A DNA stretch of 64,000 bases. It comes from an uncultured Clostridia bacterium (GTDB lineage Bacteria; Bacillota; Clostridia; Christensenellales; Borkfalkiaceae). The notes below the pieces were generated by a model. That model ran no database searches. It saw only the letters and a list, made by a program, of their open reading frames with translations, and was not told the DNA's origin. Position 1 is the first letter of the stretch. Each line of letters begins with the position of its first letter. A program made the position numbers and the translations under genes. This document shows positions 24,878 through 33,083 of this stretch, piece after piece. The DNA is taken from positions 1 to 64,000 of the forward strand of contig CALVMH010000001.1 of assembly GCA_944343275.1 (NCBI GenBank). Reading direction: 5' to 3'.

Positions 24878-26458
24878 TCATGGTTTACAGGATTCGCTGC
24901 GGATGCGGCGGTATCCCTTTTTGGGCGGAAGGCGAAAGAAATCGATCTTCCCGCCGTATATGATGAGGAGAACGACGGTGACCGCAAGAACAAGCCCGAC
25001 GCAGATGACGACGATCGCCCAGGTGTCCAGCGTCTCGCTCTTGATGCGCGACCATAATTCGTTGATGGCTTCGTTTGCCTCCTCGCCGTAGTAGTCCATC
25101 ACGGCGCAGCGCGCGGTCACTTCCAAAGTGGGATAGTGAGCATGGAGCTGCCGCTTTTCTGCCTGTTCGACGTCGGCATAGAAAACGGCGCTGTCTGCTT
25201 CCACCGTATCGCCGAAGAAGTAGGAGAGATCGTAAGAGGTGACGTCCTCCGCGTTCTCATATTCTTCGGGGTCGACTTCATAGCAATCCTTCACATAGGA
25301 AAGGACCTCTTCGCCCGCAATGACGCCCGAATAGCCGATGTAGTACATATTGCGGACGGCGTTGTCGGGGCGGGATATGAAGTTGACGAACGCCTGCGCC
25401 GCCTGACGGTTGGCGCCTTTCGGCATCACCCAGCCGTCAAACCAGAGGTTTGCGCACTCTTCGGGAATGAAGAAGTTCAAAAGCGTGCTCGCCGTCTCGT
25501 TGCCGTCCTCGTCCTCGCCTGCCTCCGCAAGGTCCATGGCGTACACTGCGTCGCCGCTCCATGCAAAGTTGAGCCAGATCCTGCCGCTGACGATGTCGGC
25601 TTTGCCCGTGTCCGTTTCATAGCCGTAGATGTTTTCATCCATCTCGTGCATGACGGCTTCGACTTTTTGAATGGTCTCTTCGTCCGTTCTGTTCATGATC
25701 TCGGCGAGCTTTGTCCCGTAGTCGGGCGCGGCGGGGTCAAGCGCCTCGATCTCATCGCGGTAGAGGATGGCGAGCGCCACAAAATAGGAGTCGCGCACGT
25801 TGTCCTTGGTCGTGACCTTGTTCCGATAGGCGGCGTCCGTCATGATGTCCCAGCCGAGTTCTTTCAGCTCCGCCTCGTCCACATATTCGGGGTTATAGGT
25901 GAACCCCGTCACGCCCCACATATATCCCGCCGCATAGTCTGCCCACGTTGCGTTGTTCGAAGCGTCCGCCTTGTTGATGCGGTTGCTCTCGAACATGTTT
26001 TTGATGTAGGGCGAAACGTTGCGGATATAGTAATTTTCCTCGACGGAGGGGTCGAAGAACTCCTTGCCGTATGGCTGCAAATATCCTTCCGCCGCCAGCT
26101 TCATGATCATGTATTCGGAGGGGCACAGAAGGTCGTAGGTGTCTCCGAGCTGCAATTGGTTATACATGTCCTCATTCGTGCCGAACGTGGAATATTCCAC
26201 ACGGATGGGGGTGTGGTAGGTCTCTTCGTACCAGACCTCGAAGTCCTCGATGATGGGCGGCGCGGAACCGTCCTCATTGACTTCATAGTCGTACTGATAG
26301 GACCCTTCTCCGCCTTCATCGATATACTCTTCCCAATTGAACACGCGCAGAACGGTGACTTTCTCGCCCGAGCAGCCTGCCGTAAAGAGCAGCGTCGGCA
26401 GCAGGGCGACGGAAGCAAGGAACAACGAGGCGATGCGTTTTTTGGAACCCGCCTTCAT
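24878..26458 (-). CDS. potD: Spermidine/putrescine-binding lipoprotein PotD with a C-terminal membrane anchor
   Basis: A 526-residue polyamine-binding protein, longer than the roughly 350 residues usual for PotD. The lipobox LFTAGC ends at Cys29. The family pattern is clear in RVFNWEEYID, YSTFGTNEDMYNQL, YDLLCPSEYMI and WADYAAGYMWGVTGFTYN. Past the binding domain, a second membrane helix lies at about 479-503, followed by a basic cytoplasmic tail (KKGYRRIR). The protein would be held at both ends. It is last in the potABCD operon and overlaps potC by 4 bp. Confidence 0.9.
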   Translation of the reverse strand: MKAGSKKRIASLFLASVALLPTLLFTAGCSGEKVTVLRVFNWEEYIDEGGEGSYQYDYEVNEDGSAPPIIEDFEVWYEETYHTPIRVEYSTFGTNEDMYNQLQLGDTYDLLCPSEYMIMKLAAEGYLQPYGKEFFDPSVEENYYIRNVSPYIKNMFESNRINKADASNNATWADYAAGYMWGVTGFTYNPEYVDEAELKELGWDIMTDAAYRNKVTTKDNVRDSYFVALAILYRDEIEALDPAAPDYGTKLAEIMNRTDEETIQKVEAVMHEMDENIYGYETDTGKADIVSGRIWLNFAWSGDAVYAMDLAEAGEDEDGNETASTLLNFFIPEECANLWFDGWVMPKGANRQAAQAFVNFISRPDNAVRNMYYIGYSGVIAGEEVLSYVKDCYEVDPEEYENAEDVTSYDLSYFFGDTVEADSAVFYADVEQAEKRQLHAHYPTLEVTARCAVMDYYGEEANEAINELWSRIKSETLDTWAIVVICVGLVLAVTVVLLIIYGGKIDFFRLPPKKGYRRIRSESCKP

Positions 26459-27270
26459 TTGAGCACCTCCTTTTTCTTCCTGCCGGTAAGGTTGGCTGCA
26501 ATGACGATGATGAGAATGACAAGGAAGATGATGGTCGTCAGCGCCCAGAAGGAGGAGAGCGTCTCGGCGGTATGCGCGTTTCCGCGGATGGTGGCATTGA
26601 AGACGTAAGTGGAGATGGTGTCGAATCCGGAGGGGCGGGTGTAGACGGTGACGATATAATCGTCGAGGGAGAGCGTGATGGCGAGCATGAATCCGGAAAT
26701 GACGCCGGGAATGATCTGCGGGAGCACCACTTTGAAGAGCGCCTTTGCAGGCGATGCGCCCAGGTCGAGCGCCGCCTCATACAGGGAGTTATCCATCTGT
26801 TTGAGTTTCGGCATGACGGAGAGCACCACAAAGGGTGTGCAGATGACCATGTGTCCCATGAGCAGGGTAAAGTACGATTTGGGCAGACCGAACGCCACAA
26901 AGGTGATGGCAAGCGCCAGCGCCGTGACGATCTCCGCATTGATGATGGGGATGCGGTTGACGGCGCCCATGGCGGTCTTTACGCGCTTTTTGCAATAATA
27001 CATGCCGAGCGCGCCCATCGTTCCCAAAACGGTGGAGAGCGCTGCGGAAGCAAAGGCGAGCCCCAGGGTGTTCCCGATCATCGTCATCACCTGAGAATCG
27101 GTGAACAGGTCGCGGTAGTGGTCGAAGGTGAACGCGCCGGACGTTCCGATAACATCGGTGTCGATGAAGCTGTACACGGCGAGCAGCAGGATGGGCGCAT
27201 ACAGAAAAAGGAGAACGAGCCCGATAAAGAAGGCTTTCAGGCATTTGATGAGAATGGCTTTTCTGTTCAC
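26455..27270 (-). CDS. potC: Polyamine ABC transporter permease PotC
   Basis: A 271-residue inner-membrane permease with about six helices. The EAA-like cytoplasmic loop that docks the ATPase is visible as YEAALDLGASPAKALFKVVLPQIIPG, followed by the LSLDDYIVTVYTRP segment typical of PotC. It pairs with PotB to form the polyamine channel. Start and stop overlap potB and potD by 4 bp each, so the transporter genes are translationally coupled. Confidence 0.93.
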   Translation of the reverse strand: MNRKAILIKCLKAFFIGLVLLFLYAPILLLAVYSFIDTDVIGTSGAFTFDHYRDLFTDSQVMTMIGNTLGLAFASAALSTVLGTMGALGMYYCKKRVKTAMGAVNRIPIINAEIVTALALAITFVAFGLPKSYFTLLMGHMVICTPFVVLSVMPKLKQMDNSLYEAALDLGASPAKALFKVVLPQIIPGVISGFMLAITLSLDDYIVTVYTRPSGFDTISTYVFNATIRGNAHTAETLSSFWALTTIIFLVILIIVIAANLTGRKKKEVLK

Positions 27271-28055
27271 AGGTTTGCCCCCCTTACTGTTTCATCTTCT
27301 TTGAACCCGCCCGTCAGCCAGGTGGAAAGGAACACGACGATGAGCAGGATGAGCGCGACCATCGAGCCCATGTGCCAATTGGTGCCGAAGTATTCGTAGA
27401 TAAATTTCCCGATGATGGTGACCTTGGAGTTGCCCAGCATGTCGGAGACGACATAGTTGGTCATGGAGGGCAGGAATACCATCGTAATGCCGCTTGCGAT
27501 GCCGGGCATGGAGAGGGGGAGCGTGACGCGCGAAAAGGTGGTCAGCCACCCTGCGCCGAGGTCGGCGCTCGCCTCATACAGGCTTTCGTCGATTTTCAGC
27601 ATCGTCGTGTAGAGGGGCAGGATCATAAAGGGCAGAAAATCATAGACCATGCCGAAGATGGTATTGAAGTAGTTGGCTTCCCCCAGCAGCCCCACCCAGC
27701 TCAGCAGCTCGCGGATGGCGTTGATGCGCAGGACGAAGTTGATCCACATCGGCGTGACGAACAGCAGGAGCAGCACAAACTTTTTCTTCATTTTGCTGCG
27801 CGCCAGAATATAGGCGACGGGATAGGCGATCGCAAGGCATACCGCCGTCGTGATGAGCGCGATGACGAGCGAATAGACGATGGTCGAGAGCTTGGTGTGG
27901 TCGGAAAAGAATTGGATGAAATTCCCGAACGAGAGGTGCATTTCTTTGTCCGTAAAGGCGTAAAAGAGAATGACCAGCATGGGGATGATGACGAAGAAGA
28001 TGAGAAAGACGGCGTAGGGGACGCCCAAGAGCTTTCTCGAAAAGCGCAGCCTCAT
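27267..28055 (-). CDS. potB: Polyamine ABC transporter permease PotB
   Basis: A 262-residue permease with about six helices and the EAA loop [26 protein letters not shown]. The [14 protein letters not shown] region is characteristic of PotB. The chosen ATG (complement of 28053-28055) overlaps the potA stop by 4 bp; the longer open frame runs into potA in another frame and has no ribosome site. It partners with PotC, PotA and PotD. Confidence 0.93.
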   Translation of the reverse strand: MRLRFSRKLLGVPYAVFLIFFVIIPMLVILFYAFTDKEMHLSFGNFIQFFSDHTKLSTIVYSLVIALITTAVCLAIAYPVAYILARSKMKKKFVLLLLFVTPMWINFVLRINAIRELLSWVGLLGEANYFNTIFGMVYDFLPFMILPLYTTMLKIDESLYEASADLGAGWLTTFSRVTLPLSMPGIASGITMVFLPSMTNYVVSDMLGNSKVTIIGKFIYEYFGTNWHMGSMVALILLIVVFLSTWLTGGFKEDETVRGANL

Positions 28056-29560
28056 TTCTTTTTGTCCTCCGCATGCTTTAAGGTAAGTTTGATCTTTTCC
28101 TTGGGGACGATGACGGAGACGCGGTCGTTTTCGTTCCACAAATCGTCCGTTGCGAACACAAAGTCCTCCTCGTCCTCGCCTTCCGTCCGGACGATCAGGC
28201 GGTAATGGTCACCCTTATAGATGATGGAGATGATGTGCCCCGTCGTGCCGCCTGCGTTTTCGTCGTCGCTGATGGCGATGTCGGACAGCCCGATCTCCAC
28301 TTTGACCTCTGTTCCCGTCAGATCGAGCTTTTCTCCTGCGGCGGTCACGAGATATTCTTCCTCATCGATATGGCTGCCGGGATAGAGCTGCGTAACGTCG
28401 CACTCAAATTCGCCGTCCGCAAATTCCACCGTGTTGCGTTTGGTGATGACGCCGTCGAAGATGTTGGTGGTGTACTTGGGCTTCATGAGGTGGATGCCGT
28501 CGGGGGCGATGTTCATGCCGATGACGTCGCCTTCCGCGCGCGACTCCGTGCTCTGGACGACGACTTCGTATTTGCCGACCTGCACGGTGATCTCGTAGTG
28601 GATGCCCTTGAACACCACGGAAATGACCTTTCCTTTGAGCATGCCGTTGTCGGCGTCGCACATCAGGACGTCCTCGGGGCGGACGACGACGTCTACGGGT
28701 TCATTGCGCTCAAAATCGTCCACGCAGTTGAAAATTTTTCCGCAGAAGCGGACTTTTTTGTCGCCGACTACCGTTCCGTTGAAAATATTGCTCTCGCCGA
28801 TGAAATCTGCAACAAAGGTGTTGGCGGGTTCATTATAGATGTCGGTGGGGGTGCCGATCTGCTGGACGACGCCGTCCGCCATGACGACGATGGTGTCCGA
28901 CATGGTGAGCGCCTCCTCCTGGTCGTGCGTGACATAGATGAACGTGATGCCGAGGCGCTTATGCATCTCTTTGAGTTCGATCTGCATCTCCTTGCGCATC
29001 TTGAGGTCGAGCGCGCCGAGCGGCTCATCCAGGAGCAGGATCTGCGGTTCGTTCACGATGGCGCGCGCAATGGCGACGCGCTGCTGCTGCCCGCCGGAGA
29101 GGGTGGCGATGGAGCGCTTTTCAAAACCTTCGAGGTCGACGAGTTCGAGTGCCTTTTCGACTTTTTCGCGGATCTCGCGCTTGGAAAGCCGCTCTTTTTT
29201 GGTGTATTCCTTGCCTTCGTCGTTTTGATAGGTGTTGAGAACGCGCTTGCACTTCAATCCGAAGGCGACGTTTTCAAACACGTTGAGATGGGGGAAGAGC
29301 GCATAGCGCTGGAACACCGTATTGACGGGGCGCCTGTTGGGCGGAAGGAGGGAAATGTCCTTCCCGCTCAGCAAAATCTTCCCGCTCGTGGGGAGGTCGA
29401 ATCCCGCAATCATCCTGAGCGTCGTCGTCTTGCCGCAGCCGGACGGGCCGAGAAAGGTGATGAATTCTCCCTTGTTCACATAGAAACTGACGTTTTCGAG
29501 AACGAGGTTGTCATCGTAATACTTGGTGACGTTTTGAAGTTCAATGATGTGTTCTGCCAT
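28052..29560 (-). CDS. potA: Polyamine ABC transporter ATPase PotA with an extended C-terminus
   Basis: A 502-residue ATPase. Walker [10 protein letters not shown], signature [12 protein letters not shown], Walker [12 protein letters not shown] and switch VTHDQ are intact. Typical PotA has about 350-380 residues; here the part after residue about 250 is much longer and appears to hold two similar TOBE/OB-like units ([17 protein letters not shown] and later [17 protein letters not shown]). There is also a charged insertion of about 20 residues after LKCKRV. The ATG at 29560 follows GGAAGGA. First transporter gene, after the XRE regulator. Confidence 0.92.
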   Translation of the reverse strand: MAEHIIELQNVTKYYDDNLVLENVSFYVNKGEFITFLGPSGCGKTTTLRMIAGFDLPTSGKILLSGKDISLLPPNRRPVNTVFQRYALFPHLNVFENVAFGLKCKRVLNTYQNDEGKEYTKKERLSKREIREKVEKALELVDLEGFEKRSIATLSGGQQQRVAIARAIVNEPQILLLDEPLGALDLKMRKEMQIELKEMHKRLGITFIYVTHDQEEALTMSDTIVVMADGVVQQIGTPTDIYNEPANTFVADFIGESNIFNGTVVGDKKVRFCGKIFNCVDDFERNEPVDVVVRPEDVLMCDADNGMLKGKVISVVFKGIHYEITVQVGKYEVVVQSTESRAEGDVIGMNIAPDGIHLMKPKYTTNIFDGVITKRNTVEFADGEFECDVTQLYPGSHIDEEEYLVTAAGEKLDLTGTEVKVEIGLSDIAISDDENAGGTTGHIISIIYKGDHYRLIVRTEGEDEEDFVFATDDLWNENDRVSVIVPKEKIKLTLKHAEDKKK

Positions 29561-29593
29561 AGTGCTTCCTTCCATATATAACGTTATCGTTTT

Positions 29594-30127
29594 CTAAAAG
29601 TTGGGCGGGGTAGAGACCCACAAAAACTTTGCCTTTCCCTTACCTTTGTTGAGGATGCGGTGTTCGCGGTTGGCGGTGTAATAAAAACTTTCACCCTTCC
29701 TGGCGACATGTGCCTTTCCGCCCACGACGATGGCGATGCGGCCTTCCAGGACGAAGCCGAATTCCTCGCCGTCATGCGGGAAGTCGACGGGGGCGGCGGC
29801 GCCCGCGTCGAGTTCGACGAGAACGGGCTCCATCATATTTTTTTGCGCATTGGGGATGACCCAATTCCAGAGCATGCCGTCCGCCTGCTTCTCGATGTAT
29901 TCTTCCTGCGTGAAGACGATCTTTTCTTCGCTGTTTTCGCGGAAGAAGTCGGAAAGGTTGCTTCCGAGGGCGTTGAGGATGTCTGCAAGCGTTGCGATAG
30001 AGGGGCTTGTAAGATCGTTTTCGAGCTGAGAGATATATCCCTTTGTCAGTTCGCATCGGTCCGCAAGCTCTCCCTGCGTCAGATTGTACTGCTGTCTGAG
30101 GTCTCGGATTTTTCTGCCGAGCTGCAT
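29594..30127 (-). CDS. XRE-cupin transcriptional regulator of the pot operon
   Basis: A 177-residue two-domain regulator. Residues 1-65 form an XRE helix-turn-helix (LRQQYNLTQGELADRCELTKGYISQLEN), and 100-177 a small cupin barrel (DGEEFGFVLEGRIAIVVGGKA, ESFYYTANREHRILN) that probably senses a ligand. PuuR-like regulators of this type control polyamine genes. It lies 33 bp upstream of potA on the same strand, so it is probably cotranscribed and autoregulated. Sensing of a polyamine is inferred from context. Confidence 0.88.
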   Translation of the reverse strand: MQLGRKIRDLRQQYNLTQGELADRCELTKGYISQLENDLTSPSIATLADILNALGSNLSDFFRENSEEKIVFTQEEYIEKQADGMLWNWVIPNAQKNMMEPVLVELDAGAAAPVDFPHDGEEFGFVLEGRIAIVVGGKAHVARKGESFYYTANREHRILNKGKGKAKFLWVSTPPNF

Positions 30128-30153
30128 AAAAAACTCCTTTTGTCTTGTGATAC

Positions 30154-30207
30154 TAAACTTTTCGTCATGTTTTACGGAACTCTCGCAAAATTAAACGTAA
30201 AGTTTAA
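30154..30207 (-). promoter_or_regulatory. Putative operator sites of the XRE-cupin regulator
   Basis: A palindrome TTAAAC-GTAAA-GTTTAA (30191-30207) lies just downstream of the -10 element. A second related half, CTAAACTTTT, lies near 30154-30163. Both are in the leader of the regulator gene, where a repressor would block elongation. The link to this regulator is inference. Confidence 0.5.
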
Positions 30208-30229
30208 TAAAAATAAACCAACGACGGAT

Positions 30230-30258
30230 ATGATAATATAAACGGAAAAGAATGTCAA
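30230..30258 (-). promoter_or_regulatory. Promoter of the XRE-pot operon
   Basis: On the minus strand, TTGACA (30253-30258), 17 bp, TATCAT (30230-30235). The leader to the start codon is about 95 nt. Confidence 0.75.
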
Positions 30259-30303
30259 CTGTTTAAAGGGGGGTTTTGTAAATTGCGGGAAGATTTTTTG
30301 CAT

Positions 30304-30334
30304 AAAAAAAGCCCGCTCCCAAAGGGGAACGGGC
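30304..30334 (-). terminator. Terminator of rpsT
   Basis: Read on the minus strand, GCCCGTTCCC/GGGAGCGGGC (one mismatch) is followed by T7. It lies 18 bp after the rpsT stop. Confidence 0.9.
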
Positions 30335-30351
30335 GCATGAACAAACAGCGG

Positions 30352-30618
30352 TTATGCGGAGATCGCGGCGAGCTTTTTCGCCAGCTTCGCTTTTTTGTTG
30401 GCGGCGTTGTTCTTGTGCAGAACGCCCTTGCTCGCAGCAGAATCGATTGCCGATACCGTTTCGGGATAGAGCGCGTTCGCCGTCTCTTTGTCGCCGGCAG
30501 CCACAGCCGCAAGGAACTTCTTGATGGTCGTCTTCAGCGCGGACTTGATCATCTTGTTCTCTTTCGTCTTTTTCTCGGTAACCAGCACGCGCTTCTTCGC
30601 AGATTTGATATTGGGCAC
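30352..30618 (-). CDS. rpsT: 30S ribosomal protein S20
   Basis: An 88-residue, very basic helical protein that binds 16S rRNA. The N-terminus [15 protein letters not shown] and the C-terminal [16 protein letters not shown] block are characteristic. The start is a GTG (complement of 30616-30618) behind AGGAGT; S20 genes with weak start codons are known from other bacteria, where S20 autoregulates its translation. Single-gene unit, divergent from murI. Confidence 0.97.
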   Translation of the reverse strand: MPNIKSAKKRVLVTEKKTKENKMIKSALKTTIKKFLAAVAAGDKETANALYPETVSAIDSAASKGVLHKNNAANKKAKLAKKLAAISA

Positions 30619-30646
30619 GATATTACTCCTTGAAATGTCTTTTCTC

Positions 30647-30676
30647 TTGATAACCTTTGCTATTTTAGCATAAAAT
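30647..30676 (+). promoter_or_regulatory. Probable murI promoter, overlapping the rpsT promoter
   Basis: TTGATA (30647-30652), 18 bp, TAAAAT (30671-30676). It shares DNA with the divergent rpsT promoter, so both cannot be occupied at once. Confidence 0.55.
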
Positions 30677-30690
30677 AAAACGCTTGTAAA
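30662..30690 (-). promoter_or_regulatory. Promoter of rpsT
   Basis: On the minus strand, TTTACA (30685-30690), 17 bp, TAAAAT (30662-30667), with an extended TGC before the -10. Confidence 0.8.
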
Positions 30691-30718
30691 CTGTTTTTCA
30701 TGGGGGAAGTGAGAAAAT

Positions 30719-31567
30719 TTGCAAAAAGTTTCCGATGAAATGCAACATGGTTTGCCGGCGGGCGCGGGGAAGCGGGTGGGGGTCTTCGACAGCGGCGTCG
30801 GCGGGCTCAACGTGCTTGCCGCATGCAGACGCCTTCTGCCGGGCACACGCTTTTTTTATTACGGCGATAATGCACACGCTCCCTACGGGCAGCGGCCGTC
30901 CGCGCAGATCGTCCGTTTTGTGCGCACCGCTTTTTGCACGTTTGCCCGCCTCGGCGTGGATGCTGCCGTGCTTGCCTGCAACACGGCGACGGCAGTCTGT
31001 GCCGCAGACCTGCGCAGCCGGTTTCTCTTTCCCGTCATCGGCATGGAACCCGCCGTTGCGCCCGCCGCCCGCGCCGGAGGGCGCATCCTTGTGCTCGCCA
31101 CGCCCTGCACCGCGCAGAGCTGCCGCCTGCAAACGCTGCTGCGGCGCTTTCCCGCCTGCCGTTTCACCGTGTGCGCTCTGCCGCGCCTTGCGGGGGCGAT
31201 CGAGCGGCATTTCGCGCGCGGGGAACCGCTGACCATTTCCGACCACCTGCCTGCGGGCAGCTTCGACGGCGTGGTGCTCGGCTGCACGCATTACAGCTTT
31301 TTTGCGCGGGAAATCGCCGCTTTTTACGGGGCGCGCGTCTACGACGGGAGCACGGGCACGGCGCACCGCCTTGTTCATGTGCTGGAAAAGGAGAGAGGAT
31401 TGGGAGAATTTGGGATAGATGACCACCTGCGTCCCGCGCATAATCCGAACAAATGTTTTATAAAAAAGTATAAAAAAGAGGGAGAAGGGGGGATAATTTT
31501 CCTTGGTTCCGGGCGCAAAGTGAATAAAATGGTCTATTTTACGAACATTTGTTTTACAAAAAACTAA
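30719..31567 (+). CDS. murI: Glutamate racemase
   Basis: A 282-residue enzyme making D-glutamate for peptidoglycan. The two catalytic cysteines lie in ACNTATAV and GCTHYSFF, and the N-terminal [10 protein letters not shown] loop is typical. The family usually ends near 260-270 residues; the last 45 or so codons here come from A/T-rich DNA unlike the body and give a lysine-rich tail, so the stop may have drifted downstream. The TTG at 30719 follows GGGGGAAG; an ATG at 30740 is an alternative. It lies just upstream of the dcw cluster but has its own promoter. Confidence 0.92.
   Translation: MQKVSDEMQHGLPAGAGKRVGVFDSGVGGLNVLAACRRLLPGTRFFYYGDNAHAPYGQRPSAQIVRFVRTAFCTFARLGVDAAVLACNTATAVCAADLRSRFLFPVIGMEPAVAPAARAGGRILVLATPCTAQSCRLQTLLRRFPACRFTVCALPRLAGAIERHFARGEPLTISDHLPAGSFDGVVLGCTHYSFFAREIAAFYGARVYDGSTGTAHRLVHVLEKERGLGEFGIDDHLRPAHNPNKCFIKKYKKEGEGGIIFLGSGRKVNKMVYFTNICFTKN
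31446..31555 (+). promoter_or_regulatory. Two SOS-box-like sites in the murI 3' end
   Basis: CGAACAAATGTTTT (31446-31459) and CGAACATTTGTTTT (31542-31555) resemble the Bacillota LexA/DinR box CGAACRNRYGTTYC, the first nearly perfectly. They start 96 bp apart and each is followed by a similar A-rich stretch, so they form an imperfect direct repeat. They precede the mraZ promoter by 52-161 bp. Confidence 0.45.
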
Positions 31568-31602
31568 AAATAATTTCCAAAATGCAAAAAAAGTAGTCGA
31601 AG

Positions 31603-31635
31603 GTGGTTGACAGTGGTCATAAGTGGTGGTATAAT
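31603..31635 (+). promoter_or_regulatory. dcw (mraZ) promoter with three phased MraZ boxes
   Basis: TTGACA (31607-31612), 17 bp, TATAAT (31630-31635). Three GTGGT repeats at 31603, 31613 and 31623 have an exact 10-bp period and overlap the promoter. This matches the direct-repeat site bound by MraZ in other bacteria, where it represses its own operon. Confidence 0.85.
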
Positions 31636-31667
31636 GTTGCCTGTAACATATAAAAGGAAACGTAGCG

Positions 31668-32111
31668 ATGAAACTGCTGAGCGGCAAGGTCGTCCATCAG
31701 CTGGACACCAAAAACAGAATCCGCATTCCCGCGAAGTACAAGAATGCCTTCCCCGAAAAGGAGAAGCTGTATTTCGTCGAGTATGCGCCTGCCTGCATTT
31801 CCGTGATGCCGGAATCCGTACTCGGCGCACGCCTCGCTTCCTTTGACGAAGTCAACCCCGGCGACCCCGCCATGATGAACGCCAAGCGCAGGATCCTTTG
31901 CTCCATCGAGGAGGTCACGGAGGACGCGCAGGGGCGCACGCAGATCCCTCGCTCCTTCCGCGAATATGCGGGGCTTGAAAAGGACGTCGTTACCGTCGGC
32001 ATGGGGGATTACGTCGAAATCTGGTCGCAGGAGAAATTCGAGGCTTCCGTCGGCAGCATGACCATTCAGCAGGCAAACGCCGTCGCTTATAAAAAGAACG
32101 CGGAGCAGTGA
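31668..32111 (+). CDS. mraZ: Transcriptional regulator MraZ
   Basis: A 147-residue AbrB-fold protein with two tandem swapped-hairpin domains. The DXXXR-type motifs are LDTKNRIRIPAKYK near residue 12 and AQGRTQIPRSFREY near 85. MraZ forms a ring-shaped octamer that binds phased direct repeats at the dcw promoter. Such repeats are present 41-65 bp upstream of this start. It is first in the division/cell-wall operon, 1 bp before rsmH. Confidence 0.96.
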   Translation: MKLLSGKVVHQLDTKNRIRIPAKYKNAFPEKEKLYFVEYAPACISVMPESVLGARLASFDEVNPGDPAMMNAKRRILCSIEEVTEDAQGRTQIPRSFREYAGLEKDVVTVGMGDYVEIWSQEKFEASVGSMTIQQANAVAYKKNAEQ

Positions 32112-32112
32112 G

Positions 32113-33069
32113 ATGAGCGGCTATCATCGCCCCATCATGGTGGAGGAGGTGCTTGACGGGTTGCGCATCCGTGCGGGAGGCATTTACTTCGACGGCACGG
32201 CGGGCGGCGGCGGACATTCCTTCGCCATCCTCGCCTCCGATCCCGCGGTGCGTCTCATCGCCACAGATAAGGACGGAGACGCCATCCGTGAGACGCAGGA
32301 GCGGCTTTCCCCGTTTGCAGGCAGGTTCTGGCTCTTCCGCACCGATTTCAAGAACTTTGCACAGGTCTTGGAGGAGGCGGGCGTGGAGGAACTTGACGGG
32401 TATCTGCTCGATTTGGGGATCTCATCTCATCAGATCGACACCCGCGAAAGGGGCTTTGCCTATATGAGCTATCACGCTCCGCTCGACATGCGCATGGACG
32501 ACCGCGAACCCCTTACGGCGAAGGATGTCGTCAACGGATATTCCGAGGAGGCGCTCGTGCGCATCCTGCGCGAATACGGCGAAGAGACGTTCGCGGAATC
32601 CATCGTCAGGAACATCGTGCGCGAACGTGCAAACAAAGAGATCGCTACCTGCGGCGCGCTGCGCGCCGTCATCGAGGAGAGCGTTCCCGCAAAGTATCGC
32701 TACAATGCCTGCGCGCGCAAGACCTTTCAGGCGATCCGCATTGAGGTCAACGGCGAGTTGACAGGGCTGAAAGAGTGCATCGAGGGATTGACGCGCCGAC
32801 TGAAAACGGGCGGAAGGGCGTGCATCCTGACCTTCCATTCGTTGGAAGACAGGATCGTGAAAAACGTCTTCCGTTCCATGAGTGAAGGATGTACCTGTCC
32901 CAAGAGTTTCCCCGTATGTGTATGCGGGAAGAAGCGGGAAGTCGTTTTGGTGAATAAAAAGCCGCTGACGGCTTCTGCGGAAGAACAACGTGAAAACCCG
33001 CGCAGTACGAGCGCAAAGCTGCGGATCGCCGAAAGAGTGCATGAACAGGCGGCAGCGCGAATACATTGA
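32113..33069 (+). CDS. rsmH: 16S rRNA m4C1402 methyltransferase RsmH
   Basis: A 318-residue SAM-dependent enzyme that methylates N4 of C1402 in 16S rRNA. The SAM-binding loop is DGTAGGGGHSF, and LLDLGISSHQID, the ARKTFQAIRIEVN block and LTFHSLEDRIVKN are typical. It lies between mraZ and the ftsL-like gene, its usual place in dcw clusters. The C-terminus is normal in length. Confidence 0.97.
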   Translation: MSGYHRPIMVEEVLDGLRIRAGGIYFDGTAGGGGHSFAILASDPAVRLIATDKDGDAIRETQERLSPFAGRFWLFRTDFKNFAQVLEEAGVEELDGYLLDLGISSHQIDTRERGFAYMSYHAPLDMRMDDREPLTAKDVVNGYSEEALVRILREYGEETFAESIVRNIVRERANKEIATCGALRAVIEESVPAKYRYNACARKTFQAIRIEVNGELTGLKECIEGLTRRLKTGGRACILTFHSLEDRIVKNVFRSMSEGCTCPKSFPVCVCGKKREVVLVNKKPLTASAEEQRENPRSTSAKLRIAERVHEQAAARIH

Positions 33070-33083
33070 TAAGGAGAACAGAC

